Assembly (NCBI GenBank): GCA_030248295.1
Contig: JASANH010000239.1
Location: forward strand, 744,001 to 808,000
DNA: 64,000 nt
Direction: 5' to 3'
Source of the DNA: Mesodorylaimus sp. YZB2_4
Taxonomy: Eukaryota > Nematoda > Enoplea > Dorylaimida > Dorylaimidae
A program made the position numbers and the translations under genes. The notes under the pieces were generated by a model. That model saw only the letters and a program-made list of their open reading frames with translations. It searched no databases and was not told the DNA's origin. Within the stretch, counting starts at the first letter, position 1, and the number at the start of each line of letters is the position of its first letter. Below, in pieces: positions 38,028 through 49,100 of the stretch.

Positions 38028-41000
38028 TCATTTTTTCTTCTGGTTAGCCGATGGGGACTTTCCGTTGGCAACCTTCTTATTTTCTACCTTCCTCTGACGC
38101 ACCTCCTTTTCTTCCTCGCCTGAGAAAATGAGAGTCGTCATTTTTTGTTGATGAACCCCAAATTTTTACCCACCTTCACTCTGAGAATGTTGCGAGTCAC
38201 TCTGACTATTATGATCCACATCCGATTTTTTATCTTTTTCTTCCTTTTCCTTATCTTTTTCGTTTTTCGATGCTTTTTGTTTTTGTTTTTCCTTCTTGTT
38301 CTTTTTCTTATCACCTGATTTTTCTTTTTCGACACCTGGTGCTGGTGGTTTGTTGGGGAATAGGAAATCGATTAAATATACGATAATCTGGAATAATGAT
38401 CAGATGTGACACTGACGCCATCAGCGCATAGAATTGTGCACTTACCACACCTAACACTGATCCCAGCAATAAAGTGCCTCCTGCGAAGAGTGCGTAGGAA
38501 GCCCCGGCTGGGACGCCGTGTTCTTCGATCAGTTGCGTGTGGAGATCACGAACGGCCATGCTCAGTTTGAAAAATTTAGCAACGATTGCCATTCTAAAAT
38601 CAGCTTTTCTAGTTTACGATTGACTGAGTATAATTTTGCTGAAGCTGAACTCACTGAATGGAATCGGGATATTTCCACGATGGTAGCACATCGACCACCT
38701 TCCATTTCTGTTCTTCTACGAACCAGATGAAATCCTCAGTGTCTCGAGGACCGCCGTAAAGTCGAAAAACGCCATCCTTGATACTAAAATTCATAAGGAC
38801 TAGATGAGCTGCTTGCACGCTGGAAGTTTTACAGAAGCTAACTTTGGGGGCGGGGTCGAGCATACTGACTGTTTTACCATACCCGTGCCTGAGGCCAAGG
38901 ATCGACTGTACCACCATACCGGCCATACCGCACCGCCCTACCAGGTTCAGTACAGTGTGGTATGGGAGCAGCGTTAAAGGGCTGGCGAACACACTTTGGC
39001 GGGAAAATAGCAGACAATTCTTTAGTGGCTACGCCACGCAGTGACAGGCGTTCAGAGAGGCGGAAATGTTCATTTTGACGCTTTTGCTCGCGCATTGTGC
39101 ACTTGCTATTTTCCCGTGCGCAGCAGGCTGGGGATCCTCTTTCGTCTGCTGAAAGCAGCGCGCGTTTTCCCTCGAGCAGCAGACAGGGGATCCCCGTCTG
39201 CTGCGCGCCAATTTGTTGTTAGCCAACCCTTTAAAAGTAGGCTGGTATAGCCGTGCCGACTTTCATAGTGATTTGTGATAATTTGCTGTTGCGGTTTATT
39301 TTTTGCTTCATAGATGCAAGTTGGACTCATTCGAATTTCCTTCATTGTCAGACACCCTCCGTATTTTAGTGATGTTGGTTTGATCTCCAGCGGGTGCTCG
39401 TGGTGTCTATTCTACTTTTGTTGCTTGATTCCTATTCGACGCATATTCTCTCCAGAATTGTCAGTTTACAAGTGCAGAAGCAAACAAGCCACTAAATCGA
39501 GCTGTGTTGCGGCAGTACTTCTCAAACTCGGGTGGTCTTCACTTTTCCAGCATGACTGACTTGACTTTCACTCCGACCCGCCAAATTTAGACCTTGCCTC
39601 GTACTGCCCATCGCATGGCACGGAAAAATGACTCCCATCCCACCTACTCATCGACCGTACAACTGTACCGGCCGTCCCTTAGCGCTGTACCTGGGTGGTA
39701 CAGTACGCAGTTGAGCACAGTACGCTGGTACCGGTTTCAGTACCAAAAACCTTTTAAAGAATTAAATTCTGCCATGATGGAATTTTCGGCTGGTACGGGT
39801 ATAGTACGGGCTGTACCACGCATCAGGTACAAATATGGGTACAGGTGCGCGTAAGTTAAAACAACGCCATATTTAAGCAGTGCCTGTGCCATACTGAAAA
39901 TTCCATCCTGACAGATTTTTTTGTACCGAGGCGTGGTGCGGCCCATACTGTACTGAACCTGTACTACCTAAATTCTATCTTGGCAAGTATGATAATTTTA
40001 AAAAAATTTTTCTAAAAGGTTTTTAATACTGAACGATGAGAAATTGATTATAAATCCAACATACATCTATGGAGCAAAAAGTGTATACACAAGCACCTGA
40101 TAATGACTCAAATTATGAAAGTCGGTACTGCGTGCCAGCGCACTGTGCTGTACTGCGTACGGTACCTCCCTGGCTCAGCGGTACGGTACGGCCAGTACGG
40201 TTTACGGCCGATAATTGGGTGGAATAGGAGTCATTTTTCCATGCCATGCGGTGGGCAGTACGAGGCAAGGTCTAAATTTGGCGGGTCGGAGTGGGAATCT
40301 TGTTGGGAAAGTGAAGACCACCCGAGTTTGAGAAACAATGCCACAACACAGCTCGATTTTGTGGCTTGTTTGCTTCTGCACGCACTTGTAAACTGACAAT
40401 TCCGGTAAGAATATGCCTCGAATTGGAATCAAGCAACAAAAGTAGAATAGACCACATAAGCACCCGCTGGGAATCAAACCCACATCACTAAAATATGAAA
40501 GGTGCCCGACTATGAGTTGGTTTTATGACAATGCGTGGGGAGTGAAGCCAAGAGCGTCCATTTTTATGGCTCTACAGCAGTTTCGACGTGTCCAGTCCGT
40601 GTGACTGGCCAGTCGCTCCTCAAAAGTTTGTATGTCCTGGAAATCTGGAAATTGAGCAATGAGCTAGTCGATAGGACATGGGCTATTCTCAATTTCCAGC
40701 TTCGCGGGCTCTAGCTGACATTTGGCGGTGCGAAATGGATGGCCCGTCCAAGTCGGAGTGTGCACGCCTAGAATGACGGCATGCTAGGCCCATGACGAAA
40801 TGAAATAAAAAAATAAAGTGAAAAGCTGTTCGAAAAATGAAATCGAATTGAAGGTAACTCATTTGCTTGAATTTAATCCTTGTTGTTCATTGAATGAATG
40901 AATCCCATGAATATTACGAGAAATTATTCGATATTTATTCTTTTATTCCGTTCCATTTCGTCACGGGCCTCGCATGACGTCATTCTAGGCGCGCACACGC

Positions 41001-43849
41001 CCACTTGGACAGGTCAATCGCCATCCATTTCGCATCGCCAAATGTCTGCTAGAGCCCGCGAAGCCAAATTTCGAGAAAAGCCCGTGCCCTATATCAGATG
41101 CGGAAGAACGAAGCTGGCGCTGAGATCCATGATGAACTCATGATCATTAAAGGCAAACACACCACCACGCAGTTTCAGTTTCAGTTTCAGCTCAGTTGTC
41201 AATTTCAATGAATTTTTCATGACTGACAAACTTTAAAAATAAGGCTTACCAGTCACGAGAGCTGGGCTAATGAGAAGTACATATCTCCTATCCATATAAA
41301 TAAACGCTCTTTCCGATGATGTGTTTCACTTTACACTGCAATTGTGACTTTGACGAGCCAACTCTTCGTTGTGCACCCCTTATTTGGACTAGTGAGCAAG
41401 TGTATTTTTCGTATTTTACTACAAAATTTTTGAGAGAAGATGCAGCTTGAAATTTTTTTGATTGGGAGTTGCTTTTCTTGATTGAAGTGGGAGCGATTAT
41501 AGTTAGGAGGGGGAGGGGGCACACTCCCAGCTGAGTCTATCTGGGTGTCCAGGAATGACAGCAGTACAGTGCACGTTGTCTCAAATATAGAATGCGCAAA
41601 ATTGTCTTCGACAGGGACGAATTTTCAGGGTGGTCGTCAGCATATTTTAGCATTTCTGTTCCACAAAAAATTCTGACTTCAAGTTGAATTTTTCCTACAA
41701 ACTTTTGATTTTGAAGTCAAAGTACACTTTGGAAACGATGTGGGAATATTGAAAAAAGAGTATAGTGGGGGTAGCCAAATTTTTGGACAGCTATCTCAAT
41801 TAAGAAGTCGAAATTTTCATTTCCCAAGGCTCCCCTTTGTAGTCAAGATTTTCGACTTTTCTGCATACCCATATGCTGCAAGTCCATAATGATGGCTGCT
41901 CCACGGAAATGTGGGTGCTGGATGCGGTGACATCACACTAGCACATCGATTCTAGAGTGCACTACGTCTGTAACCCATAATTCTGCTATCTTGGTCATTT
42001 TCACACACTCTATTTGAAAGCATGAGACTGTGTGCACTGTGACTTGAGAGAAAATTAAAAATTCGAGCACTTTAACCACCGCATTTCTTACCCCCAAAAA
42101 TTGTTTTCCTGCTTGAAATAGAAAATTGAAAACAAACGCACTGACGTTTTAAGGCGTTGATTTATTGCCCATCAACTCAACCAAAATAAAACTTACTGAA
42201 AAATTGTTGGCAATGAAGTAATCAAGAATCGACCACTAAGACCTAAAAAATAAGCGAATGTATTAAAAAATTGGAGAAATTAAAAAGCAGTACCTGGGTT
42301 TTCAGTGACATCAATTTCTCCTACGTTCACATTCAAATCTTTTCCCCAATCTGCGAACGCATTCCAGGCCTTGTGCAAATCTTTGCACGCTGGACACCAA
42401 GGAGCGTGGCTAAAAAAGTAGCCGACATTGCAACAATTGCAAGCATAGTCTGCTCAAACAAGCAAGCTAGTGCAGTTAGTGGTCGAAACGCTGTACATTT
42501 TCACTTGGTGAAGTGCACAGGGTTCCGCGGGAAAGCGCTGAATTTCTGGATCGGCAGGCAGAGTATATTGAGAAAATAGGAGATTGACAGACCACAGCAT
42601 GCTGACAGCTGGTGTCGTGACTCAGCATGTCATGTCATATTTTATCCATAGCTAAGCATTATACAGCTCACTCGATGGCTAAGGAGCACATGTCCGACAA
42701 TCATTTTCACCCTGGCGGGAGTCGAACACACCCCTGAAAGTGCGCACCCAGCGTGAGAGGCAGACGCCTCAACCCGCTAGGCCACGACTCGGGTCTGCAT
42801 ACAGGCACCAAGGGCTGGTTGTGCAGCACTACTCTTTTTAAGGGGCTGGTTGTACGATATCGAGGTCCGCAGACTTGAACACTGGATCGTCAGGTACAGC
42901 ATCGAGAAACTACGAGATTGAGAAACCACAGCAAGCTGAAAGTTAGTGTCACCCTGGCACACCATGCCAGACCACGTACAGGAAAACAGGCACCAGGGCT
43001 GTGAAAACTGCCTGTGTAGCGCTTGTCTTTGGCAAAACTCGAGATTCGCGCACTTAACCAGTATGATTACTGGAATTTCTACGAGCCTGGCTCAACTCTT
43101 GCGGAATTACCTGAAGCTTAGACCACCCAATTTTTGGTTCCTGAATTAAAATGCGGGCACAAGATGGTCCTTTCCAGAAATCGCACACCTGTGATGCAGC
43201 GAGTTTGGTTCGACTGGTTATTACGCATGATTTCTGTCACGCCCCACATATCCAGGTGCATCCTAGTCGGCAAACGGGACTGCCTGAACTGGTACGACTT
43301 CTCATAGGGCGCAGCGAGGATTGAAAAAACAGCCACGCACAAAGTGACACGTGCACAAGGCAACGACCCGAATCGTGGCTGCCGAATATGGTTGACTCGA
43401 GTCGATTTGGAGCAGCGCACTGGAGCGGAAAAGATAAACCGATATGTCCACAAGCTAGATGAACAAAAAAATTTTATTCTGCAGGTCACTTGTTGAAAAT
43501 ATGAAGCTGCATGCACTGAATATGCACTAAACAAGTGGGCAATGCCATCGCCGAACCCAAAATGTGTGCAGGGGATAGGATTATCCAAAAATTTGAGCCC
43601 TGAGCGAGAATCGAACCCGCGTGTCAGACCTCGAGAAAGATCTGATGTGGCCAGTTGAAAGCACCCCGAATCCACCCGCATTAGCCAGTATCAGTCAACT
43701 TACAATTCCAGCATCCATTCTCCTTGCAGTATTTCTCTCCAATTCTCCTCGGTAATATGTTTCAAATGCTTGGAAGACACAGCCGCACTGACTTGCGCCA
43801 CCATGCTCACAAGCAGAACTCCGATCACGTGAGGCCTCATCAAAATCAT
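38028..43849 (-). CDS. TMX1: TMX1, ER transmembrane thioredoxin-related protein
   Basis: TMX1 is a protein-disulfide isomerase-like reductase of the ER membrane, preferring membrane-bound clients. Seven exons, 43849-43704, 42409-42294, 42242-42197, 38783-38655, 38593-38446, 38387-38174 and 38119-38028, give 296 residues. The signal peptide ends near V-S-A-A. The thioredoxin fold begins I-T-E-E-N-W-R-E-I-L-Q-G-E-W-M-L-E and carries the active site A-P-W-C-P-A-C-K at about 53-60, the CPAC form typical of TMX1. Then D-V-T-E-N-P-G-L-S-G-R-F-L-I-T-S-L-P-T-I-F-H with the cis-Pro. A membrane helix covers about 175-205 (S-Y-A-L-F-A-G-G-T-L-L-L-G-S-V-L-G), and the cytosolic tail is Lys/Glu-rich, ending in K-K-K. 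Intron 3 is 3.4 kb and holds two foldback elements. A second Met three codons downstream is an alternative start. Confidence 0.93.
39345..40515. mobile_element. large foldback element in TMX1 intron 3
   Basis: The left arm (39345-39660) and right arm (about 40205-40515) are inverted copies. Shared words include TATTTTAGTGATG, CCAGCGGGTGCT, TATTCTACTTTTGTTGCTTG, AATTGTCAGTTTACAAGTGC, AAGCAAACAAGCCAC and CGTACTGCCCA. The middle is rich in GTAC words (GGTACAGTACGC, GTACCGG, GTACGGG) that are themselves partly palindromic. No transposase is seen. The outer ends carry a B-box-like GTTTGAT-CCAGCGGG. Total about 1.17 kb. Confidence 0.72.
40660..41095. mobile_element. second foldback element in TMX1 intron 3
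   Basis: Arms of about 140 bases share CTTCGCGGGCTCTAGC, GACATTTGGCG, TGCGAAATGGATGG, CGCCTAGAATGACG and GACGAAATG in inverted order, with a spacer of about 130 bases containing TGAATGAATGAAT. It is separate in sequence from the foldback to its left. It has no coding capacity. Confidence 0.75.
41695..41970. repeat. MITE family C, copy in TMX1 intron 3
   Basis: Shares AGTCGAAATTTTCATTTCCC, AAGGCTCCCCTTTGTAGTCA, TTTTCGACTTTTCTGCATA and GGCTGCTCCACGGAAA with copies at 29770 and 61855. Confidence 0.6.
42615..42800 (-). repeat. tRNA-derived SINE in TMX1 intron 1
   Basis: The minus-strand head is GAGTCGTGGCCTAGCGGGTT then GAGGCGTCTGCCTCTCACGC; the B box is GTGTTCGACTCCCGCC. The body has GGGTGAAAATGATTGTCGGA and the tail ATATGACATGACATG. 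It is one of the better preserved copies and is close in sequence to the copy at 19555. Confidence 0.75.
43590..43690 (-). repeat. tRNA-like segment near TMX1 exon 1
   Basis: The minus strand has a good T-arm (GCGGGTTCGATTCTCGC, 5-bp stem with the GTTCGAT loop). No convincing D-arm, anticodon arm or acceptor stem could be paired. It is probably another SINE-type Pol III remnant rather than a tRNA gene. Confidence 0.35.
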
Positions 43850-44908
43850 TCTTAAATTACACTATAATAAAGCAAAGTCGAAGAGAAAACTTTCGATGCT
43901 GGACTCGTTTCCGAATTCTGACTATAATGCACACTGGTGTACACTAGAACCTGCTCGAATGTACAGCGAGCGATGGAAGGAGGCGGGCGAGGCCGTGGTT
44001 GACGAAGGAACGCGGAAAACGACGCGCCACTCGTCGATGCGTGCCCTCGTTTTGACGAAATCGCGCCCACAAACTCTACACTTCATAGTCGTGCACATAC
44101 ACCAACAGGTCTCGTCGTGCATCGCCCTACACTGAACTTTGCTATACCACCAGTAATAATTTATTTTGCAACCTCAAATCACCTCATGCCGCTTTACACC
44201 ACCCTGAAAAGTTGAATATCCCGCCATTATTTGCGATCCAGCGGTGGATGTCTGCTAGAAGCGGGAAATGATATGCACACACACACACACACATACCGTG
44301 CTTCGACTCTGTATATTACTGCTCGGAATCTCCAACTTGCACCAGGAAAATGTGCTGGGGTAGTCGCGTGAAGCATTCTGAAAATTTGAGTTTCCCGCCT
44401 TTGCATGCGACGCCCATGTTGTTGTGTGCTGCTGGCGGGATAGTCACGCGCGCGCGCACACACAAACCAACGGTCTAACAATGACTTTTGTATCCCACGA
44501 ATAATAATTTATTTTGCAACCTCAAATCATTCTTGTCGCTACACACCACCCTGGAAATTTGAATTTCCCACCATTGCGTGCGATTTTTCGATGGATGTCT
44601 GCTAGTGGCGGGATGTCGATGCGGGCACACAAATCAGAGGGTCTCGTTGTGCATCACCCTGCACTGAGTTTTCTATTCCACAAGCGATTTATTTTGCAGG
44701 TGCTTCAAACCGTCCAAAATTTGAATTTCCCACGTCTGCTTGTGATGCTCAGGTAGATGTCTGCTAGTGGCGGCAAAACACTCGTTTCGACGATACGGAC
44801 GTGGCCAGCCAGTCTCGACAGCGCGTGTATGCACGGGTTTTGCTTCCTCGAGGTGTAAGCGAGCAGACGTGCCTTCCTTGCAGTCGTACATATCGCGTTA
44901 TCATCATC
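43850..44908. promoter_or_regulatory. shared divergent promoter region of TMX1 and clathrin light chain
   Basis: The two start codons are 1060 bases apart and point away from each other. The interval contains three degenerate direct repeats, about 44105-44270, 44490-44615 and 44630-44775, sharing TTATTTTGCA, TTTGAATTTCCCACC (or a close form), GATGTCTGCTAG and GGCGGGA. Between them lie an (AC)n run at 44277-44296 and a CG/CA alternating run at 44447-44466, which can adopt Z-DNA. No TATA box was identified. That this is a bidirectional promoter is inferred from arrangement only. Confidence 0.45.
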
Positions 44909-45907
44909 ATGGCGGAATATTCTGTCGAAGCGTTTCTGGCCCGGGAACAAGAGCAATTGGCCGGAATCGATGACGAATTTGGAGGTAAAGCTCGATTTTT
45001 TTAAAAAAGCTCCTATTTAATTTTTGAATTCTAGCTTTAACAACTAACGATTCGACACCAGTCAAAGAAAACGGTGATGGTCCAGGTGTAAACGGTTTAA
45101 ACGAGGCAGTAGTCGATTTGGATTCGGGGCGGCCGCAGGTGGTCATCGAAAATAATGGATTCGAGCATGGTGATGATTTTGTAAATGGTGTGAGCCAATT
45201 GGAAACCAAAGTCGACCAATCGCCCGCCGTCGTCCCAAACACATTGTCCGCTTTGCCTTTGGCTCAACAAACGGCTATGCGCCGCGCGGCCACGCCGACT
45301 CCGCCACCAACTCGCGAAGAACCGGCAAAAATCAAAACCTGGCGTGAACAACAGAAAGAACGATTGGAAAAAAAAGGTAAGTCTGCTTGATTCGATGAAT
45401 TGCCTCGATTTTCGTCAAGATACAAAATCATTATTCGACTTGTTCACTAAATGCATAAAAAACTTTCTTTTTAAGACCAGAACGAGGAAAACGAAAAGAA
45501 AAAACTTCGCGAACAGGCTAAACGTGAATTGAACGATTGGTACAAGAATCGTAACGAGCAGTTGGAGAAGGTCATGAAACGTAATCGGTGAGGCTCGTCT
45601 CGCGTGTCCCCCCCTTCGGCTCGATAGTTAGCTTTGTAATTTGAGATTCCCAACGTGCCATAGAAACCGCATTGAAATCCAAGCTCGTTCAAGCCAAAAG
45701 TACGACTAAACTTGTTTATTTTTCAGTGATTTGGAAAAAGAATTGATGAGCCAGCGAGACGATGCGCAACCAGGCCAAGAATGGGAGCGTGTTGCGGGTT
45801 TATGCGAGTTCAATCCAAAATCTGCTCGCGCAGCCAAGGATTTGTCACGTTTTCGCTCAATTTTACTCCAAATGAAAAATCAACCACAACAAAAAAGTGG
45901 AAAATGA
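44909..45907 (+). CDS. CLTA: clathrin light chain
   Basis: The light chain binds the clathrin heavy chain hub and regulates coat assembly in endocytosis and Golgi traffic. Exons 44909-44984, 45035-45376, 45476-45587 and 45727-45907 give 236 residues, normal for the family. Residues 8-35 hold E-Q-E-Q-L-A-G-I-D-D-E-F-G, close to the conserved EQDFLGIEND-like regulatory segment. About 40-100 is a variable acidic linker. The helical heavy-chain-binding region runs from I-K-T-W-R-E-Q-Q-K-E-R-L-E through L-R-E-Q-A-K-R-E-L-N-D-W-Y. The C-terminus has W-E-R-V-A-G-L-C-E-F-N-P and D-L-S-R-F-R-S-I-L-L-Q-M-K, as in animal light chains. It is head-to-head with TMX1 and tail-to-tail with PSME4, whose stop is 292 bases away. 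Paralogue a versus b cannot apply if the animal has one gene. Confidence 0.94.
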
Positions 45908-46199
45908 TAAACCCTTCTCAAGTGCAATTCATGGGCCGCGTGTCTTGGGTAACCTGTCCTTGTGTCCCCCGCACGGGTGACTGTTTTCTCTTCATCGATT
46001 CGATACTTTATCGTTTTTTAAACAATTCCTTTTTTTGACTTTTTGAGCGCCACGTTTCACCCAAATTTACGCCTCCCATCCCACCCACACGAAAATCCAC
46101 TAATTTATAACCCATTACATCACGACAAAAATCCATGATCACATCACTGCAGACACAACTTAACTAGCACGTAATCGTGCCAAACTCAATCTCAAGTTT

Positions 46200-49100
46200 T
46201 CACACGTAATAACTGGGCGAAACCAGCAAATCGGTCAGCACCGCCAGCTGGTCATCGGTGAACTGTTCCTTGTGTTCGTGCCAGCAATCGTAGTGCGTCC
46301 TCTTGAATTCCTGCAACGTCTTCTTCACCGCCGTCTGCACTGGCTGTTGTTTGTCGTTGACGTGCGGGCACAACGCCATCAGAACATCGGGCAGGTACTC
46401 GGGCACCGTGTACGGGCACGACTTGACAACCGCCGCCAAACCCAGCACACCCGCGTGTCTCGTCAATGAATTCTTACTTGATGCCCATTCTTTGAATTTT
46501 TTCTAAAATTGAACATGTAAGCCAAAAAGCGTGTTTTCCTGCCCTTTTTGTTGGGTGGAGGGGGTTCGAATCCCACTCAAGGCAAAGTTTATGCGAATAT
46601 CTCAATTTCAAATTACGACCAAATCCATTTAAAACTTTCAAAAATATGTGGCACTCACTTATTCATCTTGGGTAGTGGGGGTTTTGCGTCCCTAGTCCCA
46701 GGTTCGAATCCCCTTCAGGGCAAAGTTTTTTCAAGTTTTTGAATTCCGAATTACGATCACATTTGAAAAAAAATTTTTCGAAAATATGTGCTACTCACTT
46801 TTTCTTAGGTGAAGATAAGTTTTTGGTAATCCACAATCCTGGGTTCGAATCCCGCCCAGGTCAAACCTTTTGTAAATATTTTAATTCCAAAACGTGGCAC
46901 TCACCATCAGATCCGAATCGACGGCGATAAATCGGCAATGCAACAATCCGCCCAAAGTGTCCGACGCCGTCTCCCTCACTTCCAATTGCCCATCTTGTAA
47001 TAACGCGGCCAAAAAATCGAAAATACGGTTCTTATATTTATCCGTCCAAAAATAAAATAAATTCGATATCAATGCCACTCGCAAGAATTGTAAAACTGAT
47101 ATACGAGCTTTCCACCACTTATTCGTACTCGCCTTAAAAAAACAAATTTCCTTATCATTCAAATTCTAATTTTGGCGGGAGGATTTAAAAAAGATATCAA
47201 ATTAAATTTTTTAAAAATATTTGTCAAACCGAATCGAATTCGATCAAGTCAAAAAAGAAACCAGATCATGTCAAAAAATCAAACCTAATTTCAAATTTTG
47301 GCGCTAAATTCAAATTTCTCGCCTCACCTTAACCAGCGTATCGAACATAAATTCGGCATTTTCTGGCGTCAACAATGCTCGAGCTAATCCGTTCAAAAAT
47401 TGCCAATGACAATCTCGTTTCAATTCCTCATCGGTCGTCTCATTTTCGAAATAACATAACAATGGTAAAAATTGTATGATCTCCCTCGGAGCCGAAACGT
47501 ACGAGTGCGACCAATGAGTATTGAAATAGCACAATACTGTTTTCAATAATAAAATCGCATTCTTCCTTTCAGGACTTTTATGCAATAAATCGATAGCCGA
47601 TGAAATTTCATCTGCAACAAAATCAATGCAGAAATGAAACTGATCGATTAATTGATAAAATTTTGACCGATCAATCAAAACACTTGTAATCGATTGATAG
47701 AAAAAATTGTGATCGATCAATCGATATTCTGATCAATCAATAAATTTGTGACCGATCAATCGATATTCTAATCAATCAATCAATAAAATTGTGACCGATC
47801 AATCGATATTCTGATCGATCAATCAATAAAAATGTGATCGGTCAATCGATATTCTGATCAATCAATCAATAAAATTTTGATCGATCAATCGATAAAATTC
47901 TGATCGATCAATCGACAAAATTCTGATCAATCGATCGATAAGTTACCCGGCGTGCCCTTCTCCACTTCCGCCCATAATATACTCAATTTCTTGTTGACTT
48001 CTTCCAAAAATTTGGCCCTTCGAGGCGGCGCTACGACGCCCGGTTCGACGAACATGGACGGCAAATCGAACCAAAGAACGGTCGACAAGCAACTGCCCAA
48101 TCGATCGCGCAGATTTTGGTAAGGCTGGGCCAAATGGGGCTCGATTATGGCGTACAAATCGTGCCAAACCTCCAAAACACGCCATTCTTGCTGATTTATG
48201 CCACCTTGCAAGAGAAAATATCGACTGAAAAAAAGAAAAAACACTCATTTCTCGAATCACGTCGGGGACCGTCTCCAAAATTTTTTTTTTTAGTTGTCAC
48301 AATTTGAATTTGAATCATGCGAATGACTTCAAAGAAAGTTTAAATTTGAACAAAAATTTCTAGAATCTCGTAAAATTCAAATATTTTAAGAAAATAAGTC
48401 AGGGGCTGTCTCCTAAATCAAAATTTTTTTAAAATGGTTAAAATTTGAAGTCAAATATTTTAAAAACCTATATTTCAAAAGCGGTTCAAATTTAAATTGA
48501 TATTAGAAAAATCCAAAGTAAACATTGCTGAATTTGATTTTTCGTGAAAATCCGTCAGGCAATCTCTCAAAAACTACCCGGATTTAAATTCTCAATTATT
48601 CAGAAAATTTATTTTAAAACAAAGTTCAAATTCAAATCATGCAAATAATTCCGAAACACGTTTTTGAATAAAATATTTTAGGAATTTTTCATGAAATTTC
48701 AATTATTTTCAGAAAATACGAAGGGGCCCGTCTCCTAAACTAAAAAAAACGGTTTAAATTCAAATTACACAAAAAACTCTAAAAGATTTTTAAAAAGTCA
48801 GAATTTCACGATATTTTTGAATTTTAATGTCAACATTATTCAATTTGTTTTGTCACAAAATGCCAGGGACCGTGTCCAAAATTACAATTTGTATACGGCT
48901 CACATTTAAATTTAAATCATAAAATAAATTCGTTTTTGCATTCAAAATTTCAACGTAGAATTCATGAAATTTAAAAAAACTTAATTTTTTAAACTTTCAA
49001 TTTCGAATTAAAATTTCCGAATTTTTCAAATTCAAATTTCATTTACTCTTATTTTCCCAGCCCTTTGTCCCTCCTCCCCCAACCATCTCACCTGGCCGCA

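Noticed and set aside
44227-44481. Open frames across the (AC)n region between TMX1 and clathrin light chain
   Set aside because: Their content is driven by dinucleotide repeats and tandem non-coding units; there is no domain or conserved start.
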